A DNA stretch of 10,988 bases from assembly GCA_946625715.1 (NCBI GenBank), contig CAMOTK010000048.1, forward strand, positions 1-10,988, read 5' to 3'. Each line of letters starts with the position of its first letter. The first letter of the stretch is position 1. Source of the DNA: an uncultured Prevotella sp. (GTDB lineage Bacteria; Bacteroidota; Bacteroidia; Bacteroidales; Bacteroidaceae). Positions 6,374-10,988 of the stretch are shown here, piece by piece. The position numbers and the translations under genes are program-made. The notes under the pieces are model-generated. The model saw only the letters and a list, made by a program, of their open reading frames with translations. It made no database searches and was not told the origin of the DNA.

Positions 6374-6656
6374 GAAAGACGTTAAGGGCATCAGGGAACT
6401 GATACTGCGCAACCTGCGCGTACAGGGTCTGGAGACGCCGCTTTTGCAGAAGCGACTGGTCGACGCGTGGCCCGAGGTGGCCGGACAGGCCATTGCCCGC
6501 TACACGCGCGACGTGAGAATCTTCAACCAGACGCTCTTCGTCAGTCTGTCGTCGCCAGCGCTGAGGGCCGACCTGAGCATGCGGCGCGAAGAATTTGTGC
6601 GCCGACTCAACGAGGTGGTCGACGCACAAATCATTTCCGATATCCGTTTTCAGTAA
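6366..6656 (+). CDS. dciA: DciA/DUF721 family replicative helicase loader
   Basis: This small basic protein of 96 residues fits the DUF721/DciA family, whose characterised members load or activate the replicative helicase DnaB in the many bacteria that lack DnaC or DnaI. The diagnostic part is the mid-section LLQKRLVDAWPEVAGQAIARYT followed by a beta strand-rich stretch (VRIFNQTLFVSLSSPALRADLSMRRE), the KH-like fold of the family. It is near the minimum family length, with the conserved domain and almost no extension. It begins 8 nt inside recF in another frame, with no Shine-Dalgarno sequence, which points to translational coupling. Its stop lies only 7 nt from the stop of the convergent protease gene. 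Family assignment is from pattern recognition; helicase loading here is inferred. Confidence 0.88.
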   Translation: MFRKDVKGIRELILRNLRVQGLETPLLQKRLVDAWPEVAGQAIARYTRDVRIFNQTLFVSLSSPALRADLSMRREEFVRRLNEVVDAQIISDIRFQ

Positions 6657-6663
6657 GCTACCA

Positions 6664-8313
6664 TTACTTTTTCTTCGGTTTTCCCTTCTGCCGCGGCTCG
6701 GCCTTGGGGAAAGCACGGCCTTCCCTGAAGACTTTCAGCGTCTGCAGGATAGTGGGGTCGCTCTCGTTGAGGAACTCCGTCCAGGCCTGCTCGTCGAGCA
6801 TGTTGTAGATGATGCGGCTGAGCAGATAACGCTGCAGGAGATTGTAGGACTTCTGAATCATGAGGTTGCGCCGCTTCAGTCCCTGCTTGTCGGCGTAGGT
6901 TGCAAACTTGTCGACCAGGTTCTGACGCTTCAGATATTGCTCAAGCGACCGGCTGTCGGTGAACTCGCGCATCTTCTGGCGGTTGGCGTCGGTGTAGTCG
7001 AAGGCAAACTGCAGGATAAGTCCCGAGACGGCGGCTTCCTTATAATAAGAGGTGATGCCGAGCGTGTCTTCAGGCACGAAGATGTCGGGCGTGATGCCAC
7101 CGCCGCCATAGACCGTTCGGCCTCCCACGGTGTGATAGCCGGGGCCTGTGTGCTTGATGCTGTCTTGCGAGAAGAACTCGCCGTGCTCGTAGCGAGCCAG
7201 CAGGTCGCCCTCGTAGTCCTTGTCGTCGCCAGTGTTATAGGGTTTCTGTATGCAGCGGCCCGAGGGCGAATAGTAGCGGGCGATGGTGAGGCGAACGAGC
7301 GAACCGTCCTTGAACTCCAACGGCTGCTGCACGAGGCCCTTGCCAAACGAGCGTCGGCCAATGATGGTGCCGCGGTCGTTGTCCTGAATGGCACCGGCCA
7401 GAATCTCGCTGGCCGAGGCCGACACCTCGTCGATGAGCACCACGAGGGGCATCTGCTGATAGCTGCCGCGGCCGTCGCTGCGATAGTCGGTGCGCTGGGC
7501 GCGGCGACCCTGGGTGTAGACAATGAGGCGCCCCTTGGGCAGGAACTCGTTAGCAATCTGCACGGCCGACTCAAGATAGCCGCCAGTGTTGCCGCGCAGG
7601 TCGAGCGTCAGGTTCGAGAAGCCCTCTTGCGACAGGCGTGCCAGTGCGATGAGCAGTTCGGGATAGGTCTTATCGCCAAAGTTCTTGATTTTGATGTAGC
7701 CCGTATGTTCGTCGAGCATGGTCACCACGGTGACGCTCTTCATGGGTATTTCACCGCGCGTGACGGTAATCTCCTTCACCTTCTTCTCACCATAGCGCAG
7801 GATGCCCAGGCGCACCTTGGTGTCCTTGGGGCCCTTCAGCCGATGGATGGCTTCCTCGTTGGTCACCTTCTTGCCCACAAACAGCTCGCCGTCGACGGTG
7901 ACAATCTTGTCGCCCGCCAAGATGCCGGCACGCTCCGACGGGCCGTTGCTGATGACGTTTTGCACGTGGATGGTGTCTTTGCGGATGTTGAACTCCACGC
8001 CGATGCCCGAGAACGAGCCCCGCAGGTCGTCTTCGGCCGTCTGTCGGTCCTTGGCGGAGATATAGACCGAGTGCGGGTCGAGTTCAGAAAGAATCTGCGG
8101 CACGGCCTTCTCCACGATGTCGTTCACGTCGACGGTGTCGACATAGCGGTCGTCGATGATGTGGAGCAGGTTGTTCAGCTTGTTGCCGCCCGTATTGATG
8201 ATGCTCAGGTGCTGTCCCGAGAAGCGATTGGCATAGAAGGTGCCAATCAGGATGCCGATGGCCACGCAGAGTGCGAGCCAAAGCGGCGAGAGTCGGTTTT
8301 TGTTGTTGCTCAT
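6664..8313 (-). CDS. ctpA: S41 family C-terminal processing peptidase with PDZ domain
   Basis: This 549-residue serine protease belongs to the Ctp/Prc (tail-specific protease) family and should act in the periplasm, tethered to the inner membrane by one N-terminal helix (about residues 11-28). A PDZ domain covers ~100-187 (core FSGIGVEF... GPSERAGILAGDKIVTVDG), and the S41 core includes DLRGNTGGYL (238-247). The nucleophile is Ser300 in SASASEILAG; the general base is Lys325 in SFGKG, 25 residues later as in Prc and D1P, with Gln329 following. About 150 residues follow the core, predicted helical, ending in a lysine-rich tail (QKGKPKKK). Bacteroidetes members often share this architecture. 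It is the last gene of the minus-strand operon, 4 nt after the dCMP deaminase stop. Substrates are unknown. Confidence 0.95.
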   Translation of the reverse strand: MSNNKNRLSPLWLALCVAIGILIGTFYANRFSGQHLSIINTGGNKLNNLLHIIDDRYVDTVDVNDIVEKAVPQILSELDPHSVYISAKDRQTAEDDLRGSFSGIGVEFNIRKDTIHVQNVISNGPSERAGILAGDKIVTVDGELFVGKKVTNEEAIHRLKGPKDTKVRLGILRYGEKKVKEITVTRGEIPMKSVTVVTMLDEHTGYIKIKNFGDKTYPELLIALARLSQEGFSNLTLDLRGNTGGYLESAVQIANEFLPKGRLIVYTQGRRAQRTDYRSDGRGSYQQMPLVVLIDEVSASASEILAGAIQDNDRGTIIGRRSFGKGLVQQPLEFKDGSLVRLTIARYYSPSGRCIQKPYNTGDDKDYEGDLLARYEHGEFFSQDSIKHTGPGYHTVGGRTVYGGGGITPDIFVPEDTLGITSYYKEAAVSGLILQFAFDYTDANRQKMREFTDSRSLEQYLKRQNLVDKFATYADKQGLKRRNLMIQKSYNLLQRYLLSRIIYNMLDEQAWTEFLNESDPTILQTLKVFREGRAFPKAEPRQKGKPKKK

Positions 8314-8317
8314 AGGT

Positions 8318-8737
8318 TTATGCTTCCAGATAGACCACTTCGATGCCTGCCCGTTCCAAGAGTTCGATGCCGTCGGTCAGTCGGTATTTCTCGCCGTAGA
8401 CCACGCGCTTGATGCCAGCCTGAATGATGAGTTTGGCACACTCGATGCAGGGCGATGCGGTGATGTAGATGGTGGCGCCGTCGGAGTTGTTGCCCGAGCG
8501 TGCCAGTTTGGTGATGGCGTTGGCCTCAGCATGCAGCACGTAGGGCTTCGACACGTTGTTGTCGTCTTCGCACACGTTTTCAAAACCAGTGGGCGTGCCG
8601 TTGTAGCCGTCGCTGATAATCATCTTGTCTTTCACCACGAGGGCGCCCACTTGCCGGCGCTGACAATAGCTGTTTTCAGCCCAGATGCGGGCCATGCGCA
8701 GGTAGCGGCTGTCGAGTTTCTCTTGTTTGTCGTTCAT
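8318..8737 (-). CDS. comEB: dCMP deaminase family protein (ComEB-like)
   Basis: This 139-residue zinc enzyme should deaminate dCMP to dUMP in the cytoplasm, feeding thymidylate synthesis. The cytidine/deoxycytidylate deaminase signature is complete: His69-Ala-Glu71 (zinc ligand and proton shuttle) and PCIEC at 96-100, with Cys97 and Cys100 as the other zinc ligands. The N-terminal DSRYLRMARIWAENSYCQRRQVGALVV and the DGYNGTPTGFENV loop are typical of the dCMP deaminase/ComEB branch rather than of tRNA adenosine or riboflavin deaminases. The ATG at 8737 overlaps the M3 peptidase stop as ATGA, and the stop lies 4 nt before the S41 protease start, so it sits inside a coupled operon. The ComEB name is by similarity; no link to competence is implied. 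Confidence 0.93.
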   Translation of the reverse strand: MNDKQEKLDSRYLRMARIWAENSYCQRRQVGALVVKDKMIISDGYNGTPTGFENVCEDDNNVSKPYVLHAEANAITKLARSGNNSDGATIYITASPCIECAKLIIQAGIKRVVYGEKYRLTDGIELLERAGIEVVYLEA

Positions 8738-10809
8738 TGTTTCTGTGGTTTTATTCCGTTTCGTTTCAACAGTGCCTCGATGGTGGGCTCGCCGCCACGG
8801 AAGCGCTTGTAGAGCGTCATGGGGTTTTCGGTGCCGCCCCGGCTCAGAATCTCGTCGCGGAAGCGCTGTGCCGTCTTCTGGTTGAAGATGCCCGTGCGCT
8901 TGAACACCGCGAAGGCGTCGGCATCGAGCACTTCGGCCCACTTGTAGCTGTAGTAGCCTGCGGCATAGCCACCGGCCATGATGTGTGAGAACTGCACGGT
9001 CATGCACGTCTCGGGTAGCTGACGGCCGAGTATGGCTTTCTTCCAGGCCTGCTTCTCGAAGCTGACGATGTCCTCGTCGAAGGCGTCTTTCTTGGTGTAG
9101 TAGGCCATGTCGAGCAGGCCGAAGCTCACCTGTCTGAGACAGGCCGTGGCGGCCATGAAGTTGCGGCTCTTGCGTATGCGGTCGATGAGTTCGTCGGGCA
9201 TGGGCTCGCCCGTCTGATAGTGGAAGGCGAAGGTGCGCAGGAAGTCGCGCTCTACGGCGTAGTTCTCCATGAACTGCGAGGGCAGCTCTACGAAGTCCCA
9301 CCACACGTTGGTGCCCGAGAGGCTCTCGAAGCGGGTGTTGGCAAACATGCCGTGGAGCGAGTGGCCGAACTCGTGCAGGAAGGTTTCCACCTCGCCGAGC
9401 GTCAGCAGTGCGGGCTTCTCGGCCGTGGGCTTCGTGAGGTTCATGACCACCGACACGTGTGGACGGTTGTTGACGCCCTTGCGGTCTATCCACTGCCCCT
9501 GGTACTCGGTCATCCAGGCGCCGCCCTGCTTGCCCTGTCGGGGGTGGAAGTCGGCGTAGAACACGGCCAGGAACGAGCCGTCTTTGTCGAACACCTCGTA
9601 GGCCTTCACGTCGGGGTGATAGACGGGTATGTCTTTATTCTCGCGGAACGTGATGCCATAGAGCCTTCCGGCCAGGCCAAACACGCCGTCGATGACGCGC
9701 GAGAGTTCGAAGTAGGGCCGGAGCATCTCGGCGTCGAGGTTGTATTTCTCGAGCTTCAGCTTATGACTGTAGAAACTCTGGTCCCACGGCTCGAGTTTGA
9801 AATCGCGGCCTTCGTACTTGCGAGCCATGCGCGCCACGGCCTTCTGCTCCTTCTCGGCCGCAGGCTTATAGGCCTCAATCAGGTCGTCGAGCAGGCGGTA
9901 GACGCGCTTCACCGAGCCAGCCATGCGGTGTTCCAGCACATAGTCGGCGTAGGTCTTGTAGCCGAGCAGCTGTGCCAGTTCGCGGCGCAGATTGACGAGG
10001 CGCTTGCAGATATTGATGTTGTTTTCGGCGTTGTCGTGGGTACACTCGGTGTTCTTGGCCATATAGAGCTGGCGGCGCAGTTCGCGCTGGGTGCTATAGG
10101 TCATGAAGGGCGAGTAGCTGGGGAAGTCGAGGGTGATGACCCATCCGTCGAGCTGGCGGCTCTGGGCTTCCTGGCGTGCGGCGTCGATGGCCGTCTGGGG
10201 CAGTCCGTCGAGCTGTGCCTCGTCGGTGAGGTGCAGGGTGAAGGCCTTGTTCTCCTTGAGCAGGTTCTGCGAGAACTGCAGCGAAAGCATCGAGGCCTCT
10301 TCGGTGAGCTGGCGCAGACGCTCCTTGCCGGCCTTGTCGAGCAGTGCACCGCTGCGCACGAAGCCGTCGTAGCTCGTGTCGAGCAGTCGCTTCTCCTCGG
10401 GTGTGAGCTTGCGGTGGTGGCGGTGCACATACTTGATGCGCTCGAAGAGACGCTCGTTCAGCCGCACGTCGTTGGCGTGCTTGGTCAGTATGGGGCTCAT
10501 CTTCTGTGCCAGGGCATCCATCTCGTCGTTGGTCTCGGCCGAGAGCAGGTTGAAGAACACGGTCGACACGCGGTCGAGCAGACCGTAGTAGTCGTCGGTG
10601 TCGTCGTCCTTGTTGAGCAGCGTATTGTCGAAGGTGGGCTTCTCGGGGTTGTTGATGGTCTTCTCTATCAGTTCGTCGTCGCGCCGGATGCCTTCCATGA
10701 AGGCCTCTTCGTAGTCTTCGAGACGAATCTTGTCGAACGGTGCCACGTCGTGGGGTGTGCCGTAGTCACCGAAAAAGGGGTTCTGTCGTGTAGTATTCTC
10801 TTGCTTCAT
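8734..10809 (-). CDS. dcp: M3 family zinc metallopeptidase (peptidyl-dipeptidase Dcp / oligopeptidase A type)
   Basis: This 691-residue zinc peptidase should cleave short peptides, probably in the cytoplasm since no signal peptide is visible (MKQENTTRQNPFF). The N-terminal two-thirds is helical as in the family. The zinc site is HEFGH at 479-483 with the third ligand Glu508 in DFVELPSQF, the same 29-residue spacing I recall for E. coli Dcp (H470, H474, E499). The substrate-binding loop HIMAGGYAAGYYSYKWAE carries Tyr615 and Tyr622, matching the paired Dcp tyrosines. The sequence around the ligand mixes Dcp-like (LSGTN) and oligopeptidase A-like (VELPSQFMEN) features, so dipeptidyl carboxypeptidase versus endopeptidase activity is open. 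The ATG at 10809 is chosen because a TTG at 10821 would lie within the -7 box. First gene of the operon with dCMP deaminase and the S41 protease. Confidence 0.94.
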   Translation of the reverse strand: MKQENTTRQNPFFGDYGTPHDVAPFDKIRLEDYEEAFMEGIRRDDELIEKTINNPEKPTFDNTLLNKDDDTDDYYGLLDRVSTVFFNLLSAETNDEMDALAQKMSPILTKHANDVRLNERLFERIKYVHRHHRKLTPEEKRLLDTSYDGFVRSGALLDKAGKERLRQLTEEASMLSLQFSQNLLKENKAFTLHLTDEAQLDGLPQTAIDAARQEAQSRQLDGWVITLDFPSYSPFMTYSTQRELRRQLYMAKNTECTHDNAENNINICKRLVNLRRELAQLLGYKTYADYVLEHRMAGSVKRVYRLLDDLIEAYKPAAEKEQKAVARMARKYEGRDFKLEPWDQSFYSHKLKLEKYNLDAEMLRPYFELSRVIDGVFGLAGRLYGITFRENKDIPVYHPDVKAYEVFDKDGSFLAVFYADFHPRQGKQGGAWMTEYQGQWIDRKGVNNRPHVSVVMNLTKPTAEKPALLTLGEVETFLHEFGHSLHGMFANTRFESLSGTNVWWDFVELPSQFMENYAVERDFLRTFAFHYQTGEPMPDELIDRIRKSRNFMAATACLRQVSFGLLDMAYYTKKDAFDEDIVSFEKQAWKKAILGRQLPETCMTVQFSHIMAGGYAAGYYSYKWAEVLDADAFAVFKRTGIFNQKTAQRFRDEILSRGGTENPMTLYKRFRGGEPTIEALLKRNGIKPQKQ

Positions 10810-10818
10810 AATGGGCCA

Positions 10819-10850
10819 CAAAGTTACAAAAACTATTTCAAAGCTACAAC
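10819..10850 (-). promoter_or_regulatory. Candidate promoter for the M3-dCMP deaminase-S41 operon
   Basis: On the minus strand TAACTTTG (10826-10819) is a perfect -7 box. GTTG (10850-10847), one mismatch from TTTG, is 20 bases upstream. The predicted start near 10813 would leave only a few bases before the ATG at 10809. Confidence 0.6.
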
Positions 10851-10930
10851 ACTTCGCCTAATAAAACGCCTCTTACCGCCATTTTTTTGACTTCGAAAAA
10901 CAGGCGCCCATTAAGAAAAAAGCCGACAAC

Positions 10931-10988
10931 ATGCTTCGCGAGAAGGCCCGCGTTCTGAAAAAATTGTTCCTCGCCGCCAAATACGCGA
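10931..10988 (+). CDS. Possible 5' end of an unidentified + strand gene (runs off the window)
   Basis: After two stop codons in tandem (TAATAA, about 10860), one + strand frame stays open to the window edge. Its first ATG is at 10931 and gives MLREKARVLKKLFLAAKYA, basic and amphipathic, with codons like those of the neighbours. It would be divergent from the M3 operon. No promoter match is seen directly upstream, and the fragment is too short to assign a family. It could be chance coding. Confidence 0.3.
   Translation, partial: MLREKARVLKKLFLAAKYA

Noticed and set aside
6595..8412. A 605-codon + strand frame opposite the S41 protease
   Set aside because: The opposite strand has the complete S41 Ser/Lys motifs and PDZ domain; this frame has none and overlaps dciA.
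8738..9493. Upstream in-frame extension of the dCMP deaminase to 391 residues
   Set aside because: The added part is an Arg/His-rich shadow of the M3 gene; the real protein starts at the ATG at 8737 where deaminase homology begins.
9220..10890. A 556-codon + strand frame opposite the M3 peptidase
   Set aside because: Antisense of a gene with intact HEXXH and downstream Glu ligand; sequence is Val/Leu/Glu-rich with no motif.
10865..10907. Weak inverted repeat cgcct/aggcg in the right intergenic region as a terminator or operator
   Set aside because: Only five base pairs around a loop of over 30 bases; within chance expectation.

Overview
The window looks like an ordinary housekeeping stretch of a Bacteroidales chromosome, most likely Prevotella or a close relative. 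Three things suggest this. Promoter-like sites match the Bacteroidetes -33 TTTG / -7 TAnnTTTG pattern. Shine-Dalgarno sequences are absent ahead of the starts. The S9 peptidase closely resembles, from memory, prolyl tripeptidyl peptidase of Porphyromonas gingivalis. I see no rRNA, tRNA, CRISPR array, insertion sequence, prophage gene or defence cassette.

Layout, left to right. Positions 1-120 hold the C-terminal end of an unidentified + strand gene, closed by a strong hairpin (126-170) that also carries the promoter of the next unit. Positions 206-3884 (+) are a two-gene unit: a THUMP-type rRNA methyltransferase (RlmL family), overlapping by 14 nt a secreted prolyl tri/dipeptidyl peptidase. 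A perfect 23-bp inverted repeat (3898-3950) separates this unit from a convergent minus-strand pair: a membrane-anchored TPR protein (4465-5139) followed by lumazine synthase ribH (3963-4433). The 31-nt gap of that pair is filled by a 7-bp tandem repeat. A crowded divergent promoter region (about 5140-5275) separates the TPR gene from recF (5276-6373, +), which overlaps a DciA/DUF721 gene (6366-6656, +). The right part is a compact minus-strand operon, read from 10809 down to 6664: M3 metallopeptidase, dCMP deaminase and S41 C-terminal processing protease, with a 4-nt overlap and a 4-nt gap. The last ~60 bases may begin another + strand gene.

How the genes fit together. Two pairs make functional sense. 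recF with dciA joins DNA-gap recognition and replicative helicase loading. The M3 peptidase with the S41 protease suggests protein and peptide turnover. rlmL with the peptidase, TPR with ribH, and dCMP deaminase inside the protease operon look like compact housekeeping arrangements rather than pathways.

I find no convincing undescribed system. The points most worth a second look are two unrelated 7-bp tandem repeats (one inside the peptidase gene, one between TPR and ribH), a promoter built into a terminator hairpin, the basic low-complexity tail on the methyltransferase, and very short predicted 5' leaders.
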